The notes under the pieces are model-generated. The model was not told the DNA's origin. It searched no databases and saw only the letters and a list, made by a program, of their open reading frames with translations. Shown in pieces: positions 10,930-22,058 of a stretch of 64,000 nucleotides of DNA. Location: the NCBI GenBank assembly GCA_027625915.1, contig JANTQA010000047.1, forward strand, positions 20,752,920 to 20,816,919. Direction: 5' to 3'. Made by a program: the position numbers and the translations under genes. Numbering within the stretch: position 1 is the stretch's first letter; each line of letters starts with the position of its first letter. Origin of the DNA: Anaeramoeba flamelloides (taxonomy: Eukaryota; Metamonada; Anaeramoebidae).

Positions 10930-11290
10930 ATTTTTGTGTCAAAGGTGCCCAGTTATAGTGGATGTATTAAAGGTGTTTTAAGGATTTTATTTGATATTAC
11001 AAAGAAAAAAAATTCAGTTTGGAAATTTCAAAATCAAAATTATTTTTTCTCTAACTAATTTTTTTTCAATTGTTTTTTTTGATTGGAAATTTATTTGTAA
11101 AAAACTATTTCTTACTAGATATGATGACACAAAGTAAAAAGTGTGTTAATTTAATGTTACGAAACTGAGAAAATGATTGTCGAAAAAAAATCTTATTAAA
11201 TTTCTATTGGAATTTTCATTTTGAATCTTCAATTGAAAATTCAAAATGAACATCCTTGTTTCTATCAATGGTGCTAAATCGATTTTAGTT
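10930..11290 (+). repeat. Dispersed duplication, copy 1
   Basis: TCAAAGGTGCCCAGTTATAG and about 350 following bases align loosely with 12520-12840 (TCAAAGGGACCCAGTTGTAA). Shared features include a TGGAAATTT stretch, a (T)n CAATT block and TTTCTATTGGAATT near the end. No ends or target duplication could be defined. Confidence 0.55.
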
Positions 11291-12519
11291 TTTTTTCAAT
11301 TTTTAAGACAATATATAGTTATATTTAATTTGATTCATTCAGATATCAGCAGTTCTCGGATGTGTTATATTAAAAATTTTGATATTTGGTTTGTTATAAA
11401 TCTGGCTTTAAAATATATTTTTGCAAATTTTAAAAATTGTTTTATTTCATTTTTTCATTCATTTTTTTTTAATTTATTTTTTGTAATGATGGTTAAACAT
11501 AAGAAAAAAATAAGATAACTACTGAGAATATTCGAAGATAGATATTTTAATATTACATAATCAAGGGGGGGGTTCAATATATAAAATATCTAAACAACTT
11601 GGTAATTGAAAGAGGTGGTCAATCAATCAATGGTTTTTATTAAAAACAATTTTTTTATAATATTTTAAAATAAAAAGTTGATTTTTGACAAACCCTATTT
11701 TAAAATTTTTGGTACATGACTTTTTTATATATTATAAAGAGAGATTTTTTTCTATTAATGAGTTTTCAAATAATGAAACAATTAATTTAGTTTCTAAAGA
11801 GTGATTTATTATTTAGGTGATAGTTCAAACTATTTGTAATAATATGCTTAATAAATTATTGGATATTTTAAATTTTTGGTATGCCAAAAAAAATAAAAAT
11901 AAATTAATTCATTAAAAAAAAAAAAAAATATTTATGTTTAATTTTAATATTGTTTATTTAGTGAAGAAAAAGCGTTTCAAAATTATTTAGAGAAATACCA
12001 TCCAGACTTATCTCCTTTCTTGATATCAAAGCATTTATTCATTCTAAGTGTACTTGACAAATATCTCTATTTTTATACAAAAATCATAAATCAAAATTCC
12101 AAAATAATATTTTCTAAAAATTTGAAGTTGTTTATACATATAAACAAAATCGTAAAAATTTCTATTCACAATTTTTTTTCAAATCTATAATAGAGTAATT
12201 CTGTTAAGACATACTTTATGTACCTAATTTATATTAAAAACCTTATTCACTCAATGAGTCATTTTACATATAATCTCAATGTTTTTGGACCTTGAAATGA
12301 TTTGAAAGATTCAGTTTTATATAAATTGTTGCATAATTATAATTTGAAAAATGCACTTACTACCTTTAAAACAATAAAAAAATTTTGGAAAAAGCTTTAT
12401 TTAGTAAGTTAGTTATTATTGTAGTATTTCATATAAGAATTTTGTTATTCTTTTAAACAAGAGGATGTAAAATTTGTTTTGAATTTTACTCCAAATTTAC
12501 TAGTTCATTTTATCTAAAC

Positions 12520-12840
12520 TATTTTTCAGTCAAAGGGACCCAGTTGTAATGGGTATAATACATGTGTTTAAAGGGTTTGAATGAATATTAAAAGAAAAAT
12601 TTTATTTTGGAAATTTTCAAAATTGAAATCATTTTTTCACATTTTTACTCATTTGTGTTTTTTTTTTCAATTTTTTTTTAAAAACCTCATTCATTTGCAA
12701 AATTTTTTTTATTAATGCAAGATCAATAGTCACTTGGTAAAAATGTGTTATTCTAAGGTCATTGAAACAATGTAAAGATTGTTGAGAAATCATATTGATT
12801 TCTATTGGAATTCTATTCGATCTTTGATCTTTGATATTTG
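12520..12840 (+). repeat. Dispersed duplication, copy 2
   Basis: Second copy of the repeat at 10930-11290, same orientation, diverged. Non-coding. Confidence 0.55.
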
Positions 12841-13916
12841 TTTAATAAATGTGAAAAATTTTCACTTAATTTTCATTTCCTTTTTCAAATAGAGACCTCA
12901 AATACCAACACACTTTGTTTGGGGGCTTGATTTCTAAAACAAAAGTATGGAAAATGAAGTGAAAAATGTTTCATATTTATTATTCAAATACCAGTAGAAG
13001 TTCAAAACAGACTTTGTTGTTTTTCTCGATAATCCCTAAGAATTTGAGTTTATCAATTTTTAAGAAAATCTATTGATTAATTAGTTTTCTTTCAGACATA
13101 TATCAAGAATTCTTTGATGTGTATTATTCTCTTTATCACTTATTTGTTCTTCAAAGTTCAATTATATAAAATAATTGATATTTGAAAAAAATGTTGGTAC
13201 CCTTTGACTTAAACAGAGTTTAGTTTCCTAATTCCTTAAGATCTAACTCTAACAAATTTAACATACTTTGATTATAGACTTATCTATGGTGAAGATTATC
13301 CCTGAATGAATAATTTTTATTGATTTGATAACTTACTAAACAGTTTTTCAGATAATTAAAGTCTTTTATATGTTGTTTTTTTTAATGGATCAAACTGAAA
13401 GCTTTGGTGAATGTGGATTGAGGTGACAAGTTGGGTTGTGATCGGGTGTAAATGATGTAAGTTCAACCATGGTTCAAATATCTTCTGTAACTCTAAAAAA
13501 TCTATTAGAAATATTATTGCAGAAGAAATTATTGATTACATTTTTTGGAAATGATCACACTTAAAAATTTTCATTTGTGGAATTTTTTTTTTACTTTTCC
13601 AATCTTACAAATAGAAACTCAAAAAAAATACTATTCTATTAATAGAAAATTCATATTTAGAACTTCCGAAAGTAAATATTTTTTATAATTATTTAATTTC
13701 TAAGATTTATTCAATAATTATCAACCTCAAAACCCAAAAGACTGATTAATTTTATTTACTTTTCTGTAAAAGCTAATTGTCAGAACAATATATTTCTAGT
13801 ATTTCAGAAATAATTTACAAAAAAGAATACTTTAGTTAATTATTCAATTTTTAAACAAATCAAATTGTTTATCAACGAATATACATTTCGAGACATATTT
13901 AACCAAATTTACACAG

Positions 13917-14240
13917 GTCCGACAAATTTTTGTCAGGAATTGTCAAAAAATGACAAAAAAATCATACAAAAATTTTCAAAAAATGACAAAAAAAATTGAA
14001 AAAAAATATCAAAAAATGACATGAGATTTGTCAAAAAAACTCATCTAAATAAATTATGACACCTTTTTGATTGACAAAATATGTCGACAAAAAATGTCCT
14101 AAATAATTGACAAAAAATATCAATCATAAAAAATAAAAAAATATCAGAACAAAAAAAATCATAATTTGTCAAAAAAAAATTAACAAAAATTATCAATCAT
14201 AAAAAATTAAAACATAATAAAAAATATCAAATCAGAAAAA
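13917..14240. repeat. Cluster of TGACAAAAA / TTGTCA motifs
   Basis: The heptamer TGACAAA or its complement TTTGTCA occurs about ten times in roughly 300 bp, often as TTGTCAAAAAATGACAAA. Spacing is irregular, so this is a motif cluster rather than a clean tandem repeat. Confidence 0.6.
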
Positions 14241-14555
14241 ATAAAAATATAATAAATACAAAACTTGATTTTTTTTTTTTAAATATAAAAAATCAATAAA
14301 TATCAAATCGAATAAATATAAATATATATCAAAAAAAAAGTTAGAAATAAAAGAAAAATAAAAAATATTAATAAAGAAAAAAAGAAGAAATATTTTTCAT
14401 AAATAATCAAACTCAGATACCAATTTCATCGTAAAAATAACCCCTTGAAGGCCTGCGCCAATTTATCTATAAATATTTTTTATTTTATTTTTAATATTTT
14501 CAAAAGAAGATTATATTATTGTGTAAATCAAAAAAATATGTTTAAGGGTGTAATA

Positions 14556-14946
14556 AAACCCCAAATCAAAATTTTCCACATCACAGAAACACCAAAATTC
14601 AATTTTTGAAAAAAAAATCTTATATAACTAATTCTAAAGGAAATACCATTTTAGACCCATTCGCTAATTGAAATGTTAACAACTTTTTTTATAAATTACA
14701 ATACTTAAATAACAAAAAATAAATAATTATCAATACAAATAAATTATTTGTGTGTTAATTTTTAGGAGAGAGCAAAGCTAAAAAATGTATTGGCAATTTT
14801 GTCTGAAATCTATTAGCAATTATTTATCGATCAAAGTTAGATACCAACAACTAATTTTATTTGAGTTCTTATATTTTGAACAAACTCAACTTTAACCTAA
14901 CATCAAATGTTCAAAAAAATTATTGATCGAATGAAATAGGTTTACT
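14556..14946 (+). mobile_element. Truncated copy of a 530-bp TIR element
   Basis: It begins AAAACCCCAAATCAAAATTTT and aligns over about 390 bp with the complete element at 40226-40755, including CACTAATTGAAATGTTAAC-like, GGAGAGAGCAAA and ATCGATCAAA landmarks. The right end is missing and a MITE starts immediately after, at 14949. Confidence 0.7.
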
Positions 14947-14948
14947 TA

Positions 14949-15141
14949 CAGTCAGTTTCACTTTTAAGGCACAAACTTTTAACGAAATTTAAGGCACAAA
15001 AAAATCTCAAATTAAGGCACAAAATTTGTAATTTTTTTTTTACAATTTATTTTACTCGAATTTGAATTTTATTCTTTAATTTGAGATTTTTTTGTGCCTT
15101 AAATTTCGTTAAAAGTTTGTGCCTTAAAGTGAAACTGACTG
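14949..15141. mobile_element. MITE family 1, copy 3
   Basis: Palindrome with CAGTCAGTTTCAC ends between TA dinucleotides. First member of the 3-kb MITE cluster. Confidence 0.93.
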
Positions 15142-15193
15142 TAAGAACTATTTTTTTATAAAAGGTAATTATTGAGAAAAAATTGAAGTTATT

Positions 15194-15388
15194 CAGTCAG
15201 TTCTATTTTATATACACAAAATCTCAAGGAAATTTTAAGACATAAAAGATCTCAATTTAAAGCACAAAATTCAAATTATAGTAAAATAAATTGTAAAAAA
15301 AAAAATTCCAAATTTTGTGCCTTAATTTGAGATTTTTTTGTGCCTTAAATTAAGTTAAAAGTTTGTGTTATAAAAGTGGAACTGACTG
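15194..15388. mobile_element. MITE family 1, copy 4 (diverged)
   Basis: The left arm has decayed (CAGTCAGTTCTATTTTATA). The right arm is well kept and ends GTGGAACTGACTG next to TA. Confidence 0.85.
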
Positions 15389-15460
15389 TAGTCATGTAAT
15401 GTGAAATTACTTATTTAATAATTAATATCCATGAAAAATGAAAAAAATGAGTTACTTATA

Positions 15461-15657
15461 GAGTCAGTTTCACTTTTAAGGCACAAACTTTCAACGAAAT
15501 TTGAGACATAAAAAAATCTCAAATTAAGGCACAAAATTTGGAATTTCATTTTTTACAATTTATTTTTACTAGAATTTGAATTTTTTGCCTTAATTTGAGA
15601 TTTTTTTTGTGCCTTAAATTTCGCCGAAAGTTTGTGCCTTAAAAGTGAAACTGACTG
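15461..15657. mobile_element. MITE family 1, copy 5
   Basis: Palindromic, GAGTCAGTTTCAC left end, CTGACTG right end, TA flanks. Confidence 0.92.
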
Positions 15658-15782
15658 TATTATTTTAAATTTTACCTTTTTTCTTAAAAATCGTTTATTT
15701 TTCTTAATTTTTAATATATTTCCACAAACTCAAAAAATATCGTAATAATTCAATAGAATTGTTCAATAAAATCAAAAATATA

Positions 15783-15978
15783 CAGTCAGTTTCACTTTTA
15801 AGGCACAAACTTTCAACAAAATTTAAGGCACAAAAAAATATCAAATTAAGGCACAAAATTTAAAATTTTAATTTTTACAATTTATTTTACTATAATTTGA
15901 ATTTTGTGCCTTAAATTGAGATTTTTTTTGTGCCTTAAATCTCGTTGAAAGTTTGTGCCTTAAAAGTGAAACTGACTG
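15783..15978. mobile_element. MITE family 1, copy 6
   Basis: Near-consensus 196-bp copy with TA flanks. Confidence 0.93.
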
Positions 15979-16199
15979 TATTAAATCAAAATTTAAATAT
16001 TACTTTTTTTCTGAAAAATGAATTATTTTATCAAATTATCCATTAAAAATCAATCAAAACAAGAAATATTGGAATTATTAAAGAAAATGGATGAAAAACT
16101 GCAAAATGAGTTTCATATAAAATTTTAAATATTACTTTTTTCTTAAAAATGAATTATTTTACTTAATTTTTAGATATATTCAACACAAATTTAATTTTG

Positions 16200-16404
16200 A
16201 AGTAATGTGTCCAGTTCCACGTTTAAGGTACAAACTTTCAACGAAATTTAAGGTACAAAAAGCTCAAATTAAATCACAAAATACAAATTCAAGTAAAATA
16301 AATTGTAAAAAAAATTTAAAAAATTTTGTACCTTAATTTGAAATTTTTTTTCTTAAATTTCGTTGAAAGTTTGTACCTTAAACGTGGAACTGGACGCATT
16401 ACTT
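16200..16404. mobile_element. MITE family 1 variant, copy 7
   Basis: Subfamily with TTTAAGGTACAAAC in place of TTTAAGGCACAAAC in both arms. The inverted ends extend outward through AAGTAATGTGTCCAG and its complement. The same changes in both arms suggest arm-to-arm conversion or a distinct active subfamily. Confidence 0.8.
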
Positions 16405-16507
16405 TTTATTTAACATTTAAGATGGGTAGGTATGGTTGGTAGATAGTGCAGATAGGGTACGTTAGAAAGTGTTAGAAGTGTAAACAGTAGGTGTGTTAGG
16501 GTAGGTA

Positions 16508-16925
16508 CAATCAGTTTCACTTTTAAGTCACAAACTTTCAACGAAATTTAAGGCACAGAAAAATCTCAAATTAAGGCACAAAATTTGGAAATTTATTTTT
16601 TTCGATTTATTTTTACAGTCAGTTTCACTTTTAAGGCACAAACTTTCAACGAAATTTAAGGCACAAAAAAAATCTCAAATTAAAGCACAAAATTCAAATT
16701 CTAGTAAAAATAAATTGTAAAAATTAAAATTCCAAATTTTGTGCCTTAATTTGAGATTTTTTATGCCTTAATTTTCGTTGAAAGTTTGTGTCTTAAAAAT
16801 GAAACTGACTGTACTATAATTTGAATTTTGTGCATTAATTTGAGATTTTTCTATGCCTTAAATTTCGATTTTTTTTGTGCCTTAAATTTCGTTGAAAGTT
16901 TGTGCCTTTAAAGTGAAACTGTCTG
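16508..16925. mobile_element. MITE family 1, copy 8, split by copy 9
   Basis: The left arm (16508-16615) and right arm (16812-16925) of one copy are separated by a complete second copy inserted at a TA in its centre. The right arm also has a short internal duplication. It is flanked outside by GTTAGGGTAGGTA on the left and TACCTAACC on the right, an outer inverted pair. Confidence 0.9.
16616..16811. mobile_element. MITE family 1, copy 9, nested in copy 8
   Basis: Full-length 196-bp copy between TA dinucleotides inside the centre of copy 8. It is younger than its host. Confidence 0.93.
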
Positions 16926-17263
16926 TATGCCTAGATAGGATGTGTTGATTAAGTTAGGAATGAGTGTGGTGGCGTAGATCACTCAACTAAAATAAACTAA
17001 TCCTACCTAACCCCCCCCCATAAAATGTTAAATAAATCGCAAATATTCGCAAATTTTGAAAATTTCAAAATTTGCATTTTTGGATAAAAAATTGTCGTTT
17101 TTTGACCAATTCATATTTTTTATTCTATTGAACCTAAAAAAAATTTTTTTGATTCATATAACAAACTATCAGCACACAGATCAACATTTTGAAAGTTTAG
17201 AAATCAAACAAAACACAAAATAAAAAAAATTTGTTTTTATCGCAAATAATCGCTTGGCAAATA

Positions 17264-17479
17264 CAATCAGTTCCACCTTTAAGATACAAACTTTCAACGA
17301 AATTTAAGGCACAAAAAAATATCCAAATTAAGGCACAAAATTTGGGATTTTTTTACAATTTTTTTACTAGAATCTGAATTTTGTGCTTTAAATTGAGATC
17401 TTTTATATGCCTTAAATTTAGATTTTTTTTGTGCCCTAAATTTTCCTAGTAGTTTGTGCCTTTTAAGTGAAATTGGCTA
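17264..17479. mobile_element. MITE family 1, copy 10 (diverged)
   Basis: CAATCAGTTCCAC left end and AATTGGCTA right end between TA dinucleotides, with several changes in both arms. Confidence 0.82.
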
Positions 17480-17776
17480 TACCTTAACCTGCCTTTCTAG
17501 GCAGGTTTTTTGAATACCTATAGTAAAATATTATAATTAAATTAAATATTTTGAAAAAAAATAAAAATTTTGTCATTTTTGGAAATTTGATCAAATATTA
17601 TAACTCCTAATATTTTCCTATCAAAATTACTTTTTAAAAGTAGAACTGATATTACAACTTTTTTCCGTCTAATGACCTTCTAACAAAATTTTATAAATTA
17701 AAAAAATTAAATTTACATTTTGGAAAAAATAAAAAATTCAATTTCTCTAAAAATGAAAATTTCAACAAAAGAGGTA

Positions 17777-17972
17777 CAGTCAGTTTCACTTTTAAGGCAC
17801 AAACTTTCAACGAAATTTAAGGCACAATAAAAATCTCAAATTAAGGCACAAAATTCAAATTCTAGTAAAAATAAATTGTAAAAAAAAAATTCCAAAATTT
17901 GTGCCTTAATTTGAGATTTTTTTGTGCCTTAAATTTCGTTGAAAGTTTGTGCCTTAAAAGTGAAACTGACTG
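17777..17972. mobile_element. MITE family 1, copy 11
   Basis: Near-consensus copy with TA flanks; last member of the cluster. Confidence 0.93.
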
Positions 17973-18897
17973 TAGTAAAAATAATAAATAGGTAATAATT
18001 TCTTTAATTGATCAGATATAGCATTTTGAAATTTTAAATTGTGTTATTAAAAAAAATTTCTGACATTTTTTCATTTTTTCAGAGGTGAAAGTTCATTTTT
18101 TAAAAAAGTTTAAATTTTTGAATGAAATTTTGTCGAAAAAATCAAAAGTCGGTCTTTTTGAAATGATGGGTATTAAAATTTAGGCGAATTTAATAGAAAA
18201 AATCAAAATTTTTTATAATTTTTTTTCTAAACCCAAAAAAATATTTTTTTTGATTTTTAAAAATTTTTAAGGGGGTTTGGTTAATATTTTAGAGTATATA
18301 GCACTTTTTTCTTTTCCTTGTAGTGTACCTAAGTTTTATATCCATTGAAATAATTATTCAAATAAATTTAGGTAGATATGACCTTTTAAACAACAAGATA
18401 TTTTAAATATATTTCCTAAATATAATTATTTTCATAATTCAAATAACTTTTCAGTCAAAAATTATAAAACACAAAATAAAATTTCAAATTAAGGGAATTA
18501 TTCTCACAAAATATCTGTATATAGGTTATTATTATTAAATAAATATTAATTGAATCATAAATTATATATTTTGGAACATGTGTAAATTTTTTTTTTTTTC
18601 CTTTAAATATTATCATCATATTTATTTCATTATGAATAATATTCAAAATAAAATCCCTTGTATTAAAAACAAATTTTTTTGAAAAGAACTTGATTATTTT
18701 AAATTTTTCCCATATAATTCATATCATTTTTATTATCGACATATTTAGTATTTTTATTTTCTAGTGATAATAATATTGAAGAATATTTTAATTCAAATAG
18801 ATATCAATAATTTCCATTTCAGAAAAATTTTAAAATCTAAAAATTCTTATATAAAGTAAAATTAATGATTTGCTATTTTTAATCTAGAATATATTTA
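17973..18897. other. AT-rich stretch without a gene
   Basis: Nothing recognisable. The 63-codon minus-strand frame at 18455-18646 has no supporting feature. Confidence 0.5.
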
Positions 18898-19981
18898 CAG
18901 TTATTCCAAGACTAGCGTGAATTTTATAAGAATCAAATTTTGTTTCTGATATGAAAGTTTAAAAAGTTGAATGTTAGAAATGAAAGTTCATATTCAAAAA
19001 TTATTCTTCTAAATGAACTAATATTCAAAATTTTTTTCAGTATAAAAGAAAACTTATTTTTCAATTTAGAAGAAGGCTTTTAAAATCTGAAATACCCTAA
19101 ATCTAACCGAAATTTCACACTTTTAAAAAACGAAGGATTTGTTCTTCATATTTTAAAGAATTTCTGTTCTTATTCTTCTGAGAGTGTGAGAATATCTTCA
19201 TAATTTTGACGAGTAGTTTTTTCAATGAGGATATTTTCAGTTTAGTTTATCTCTTGAGGACTGTAATCTTATCTCTCAAGCTAAAACTCTCTAGAAGATT
19301 ACTATTCACTCTCTAGATAAACTAAACTGAAAATATCCTCATTTAAAAATCTCCGAGTGTTAACAAAATATGAAGATTTTCTTTAGCAATCGAATCTTGA
19401 ATAAGCGGAGATATTCTACGAATTCAACAGAAAATACTTGATCTTAAAAAGGTGATGAAGTTCAGTGTTTTTATTTTATTTTTTTTTTTTTACCTTCAAT
19501 TTCTTCACAACTCTTTTTCGTGTGATTTTTTTTTTAAAAATAAAAGAGAAAATTTAAAAAATGACGTTCAAAAAAAAATGAAATAAAGTAATTTTCGAGA
19601 GCATTACTTGTATATTTTGAAGGGGCAAAAATTTGAAATCGTTTCTTTTGATCTTCTTGAAATGATTTAAGTGACTCGTTTTTAAAATTAAGAAAACGAG
19701 TTACCTAATTTTTTGAAAAAAAATTAATTTGGGTAGAATCAAGAACTTGTGAGAAGATAGTACTTTGATCTGATCAAAAAGATTTTCAGAATAATTCATT
19801 TTTTAAATGAAAAAGAATTATTTGCATTTTCTGTAAAGAGTCGAATATCTTGAATATCAACTCATTCAAAAAAAGATATTTTGAATATGAACTTTCATTT
19901 CTTTAATTTAACTTTTTAAAATTTCATATCAGAAACAAAATTTGATTCTTATAAAAATTCACGCTAGCCTTGGAACGGCTG
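18898..19981. mobile_element. 1.08-kb inverted-repeat element (CAGTTATTCCAAG ends)
   Basis: Terminal inverted repeats of about 120-150 bp: CAGTTATTCCAAGACTAGCG on the left and the complement of CAGCCGTTCCAAGGCTAGCG on the right, continuing through ATCAAATTTTGTTTCTGATA. A second palindrome lies inside (about 19228-19345, GAGGATATTTTCAGTTTAGT and complement). No transposase frame is present. The left TA is kept; the right flank reads CA. The end motif CAG-YNNTTCCAAG is shared with the elements at 29263, 36704 and 59379. Confidence 0.88.
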
Positions 19982-20339
19982 CACAATAAAATTTTTTCTG
20001 TCAGAAAGGTTTTGCTGCGTAATAACAAAAAAGAAAAAAAAAAAATTTTTCTTTTTTAATTTTTTATTTCTTTTTCATTTTCGTTTATGATTTTATTGTA
20101 ATTTTCATTCTTATTTAAATTATGCAGTTTCTTTTATATGATAAAATTTTCAATTGATCTTAATTAAAGAATGATAATATTTTATCTTTGTATCTTCTGA
20201 TTCTAGTGATTTTGATAATCTTGTTGTTGTTTTACTAAATTTAAATTCGATAATTATGACACTCCATTTCTTAAAAAACCCAGAAAAGATATCTTGGCAA
20301 AAAATAAATAAAAAAAAAAAACAATAATAATTCTAAAAT

Positions 20340-22058
20340 TTAATGAACTAAAATTATAAGAATAAGAATAAAAAAAAGAATATAATTGATTGACAAAATA
20401 TTTGAAATAGAAATAATATTATTTGGTGGATAAATAGAAGACGATGGTGATGGTGATGGTGATGGTGATGTTGATGGTGATAATTTATTTAAGACAAAGT
20501 TTTGACTAATTGAATTGTTACAATTATCTTTTACAGTTATTTTAATTAACCAATTTTTTCTACTATCTTCATCCGAAACTGATCCTTTTAAAATTCTCGA
20601 ATTTGAATCAAAATGCAGTCCATTGGGCAAATCATCATTATTATTCAATGAAGCACACCAAGTTATTGATTCGTCTTGAGGACTAAAACTATTTTTTGGA
20701 ATTTGGTAATTAATTGAATTATTTTGAGAATCAAATAATTGATTGGGTATTTGTTGATCAATTTTTAAAATATGTGAATGAAACATTTGAGCATAAATGA
20801 GTGATTTTGATGAAAATAGTTTTTGATTTTTCCAAGTAATAATAAATTGATCATTATTTAAAATCGCTACTGAAGGGTTTCTTTGAGAATATGCTGAATC
20901 ATTATTTACTCGAAATTCCTTTCCAATTTTGGAATTATTTGTTCCATTAAATATTTGTGCATAAATCCCCGAATCAGATCCATTTCCATTATAACTTTGC
21001 CAAGCAAGAATGAAATTGTCATTAGAAAAGATTGCTACTTGTGGATTATTTTGATCATTAGTTGTATAGTTATTGGCTTGGAATTCGTTTCCAATTTTGG
21101 AAACATCTGATCCGTTAAATATTTGAGCATAAATCCCAGAACCAGAACCGTCTTGCAAATCACTTTGCCAAGTAAGAATGAAATTGTCATTAGAAAAGAT
21201 CGCTACTTGTGGATTATTTTGATCATTAGTTGTATAGTTATTGACCTGGAATTCATTTCCAATTTTGGAATTGTCTGATCCATTAAATACTTGAGCATAA
21301 ATCCCAGAACCAGAACCATCTTGATCATAGCTTTGCCAAGTAATAATGAAATCGTCATTAGAAAAAATCGCTACTTGTGGATTATTTTGATCATTAGTTG
21401 TATAGCTATTGACTCGGAATTCGTTTCCAATTCTAGAATTATCTACCCCACTAAACACTTGAGCATAAATCCCCGAACCAGATCCATCTTGCAAATTACT
21501 GTGCCAAGTAATAATGAAATCGTCATTAGAAAAGATCGCAACTTGTGGATTATTTTGATAAAATGATGTATAGTTATTGACTTGGAATTCGTTTCCAATT
21601 CTAGAATTGTTAGATCCACTAAACACTTGAGCATAAACCCCATAACCGTCTCCATCTTGCCCATAACTTTGCCAAGTAATAATGAATCTGTCATTAGAAA
21701 AGATCGCTACTGTAGGAAGTATTTGGGTACTAGTTGTATAATTATTGACCTGGAATTCATTTCCAATCCGAGAATTGTCGGATCCACGAAACACTTGAGC
21801 ATATAAGTTATCCTTGTTTCCATCTTGCCCGCTACTACTCCACGTAATAAGATAATTATTATTACAAACAAAAGTTGCTACAAAAGGATAACCTTGGTTA
21901 CCAGACGTATTGGTATTTACTTGGAAATCAGATCCTTTTTTGTAATTACAATAATTTTCTTTTTTGACAATTGGTTGTGTTGTTACAAAGAAATTTAGAT
22001 TGAATAGAAATGAAATTAAGAAAAGAAGATAAAGAAATGTAGTGTTAATAGAAAACAT
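20340..22058 (-). CDS. Secreted or anchored surface protein with seven bacterial-style repeats
   Basis: Intact 572-residue frame. An N-terminal signal peptide is visible (hydrophobic core about residues 9-26). Residues about 40-440 hold seven repeats of 56 residues (168 bp). Each runs E-F-Q-V-N-N-Y-T-T, then N-P-Q-V-A-I-F-S-N-D, F-I-I-T-W-Q-S, Q-D-G-S-G-S-G and I-Y-A-Q-V-F. This resembles the W-Q-S/D-G/Y-A-Q-R-F repeats common in large secreted RTX-like bacterial proteins. Repeats 3-6 are the most alike, suggesting recent duplication or conversion; the first and last are diverged. Residues about 450-535 resemble a cadherin-like/He_PIG (dystroglycan-type) domain with L-P-N-G-L-H-F-D and I-L-K-G. 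A Ser-Pro linker and a hydrophobic C-terminus (about 548-571) suggest a membrane or GPI anchor. The Met at 22058 is chosen because it directly precedes the signal sequence. Adhesion or prey contact is only a guess. Confidence 0.88.
   Translation of the reverse strand: MFSINTTFLYLLFLISFLFNLNFFVTTQPIVKKENYCNYKKGSDFQVNTNTSGNQGYPFVATFVCNNNYLITWSSSGQDGNKDNLYAQVFRGSDNSRIGNEFQVNNYTTSTQILPTVAIFSNDRFIITWQSYGQDGDGYGVYAQVFSGSNNSRIGNEFQVNNYTSFYQNNPQVAIFSNDDFIITWHSNLQDGSGSGIYAQVFSGVDNSRIGNEFRVNSYTTNDQNNPQVAIFSNDDFIITWQSYDQDGSGSGIYAQVFNGSDNSKIGNEFQVNNYTTNDQNNPQVAIFSNDNFILTWQSDLQDGSGSGIYAQIFNGSDVSKIGNEFQANNYTTNDQNNPQVAIFSNDNFILAWQSYNGNGSDSGIYAQIFNGTNNSKIGKEFRVNNDSAYSQRNPSVAILNNDQFIITWKNQKLFSSKSLIYAQMFHSHILKIDQQIPNQLFDSQNNSINYQIPKNSFSPQDESITWCASLNNNDDLPNGLHFDSNSRILKGSVSDEDSRKNWLIKITVKDNCNNSISQNFVLNKLSPSTSPSPSPSPSSSIYPPNNIISISNILSINYILFFILILIILVH

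Larger units (their letters stand above)
10836..13910. other. Gene-poor AT-rich stretch
   Basis: No convincing gene. It contains a diverged dispersed duplication (10930-11290 against 12520-12840), described separately. A 90-codon frame at 11246-11518 has no recognisable feature and lies partly in that repeat. Confidence 0.6.

Noticed and set aside
16410-16507. GTTAGGGTAGG-like DNA as interstitial telomere repeat
   Set aside because: Not tandem, and it pairs with TACCTAACC at about 17003-17012, so it is more likely the arm of another inverted-repeat element.
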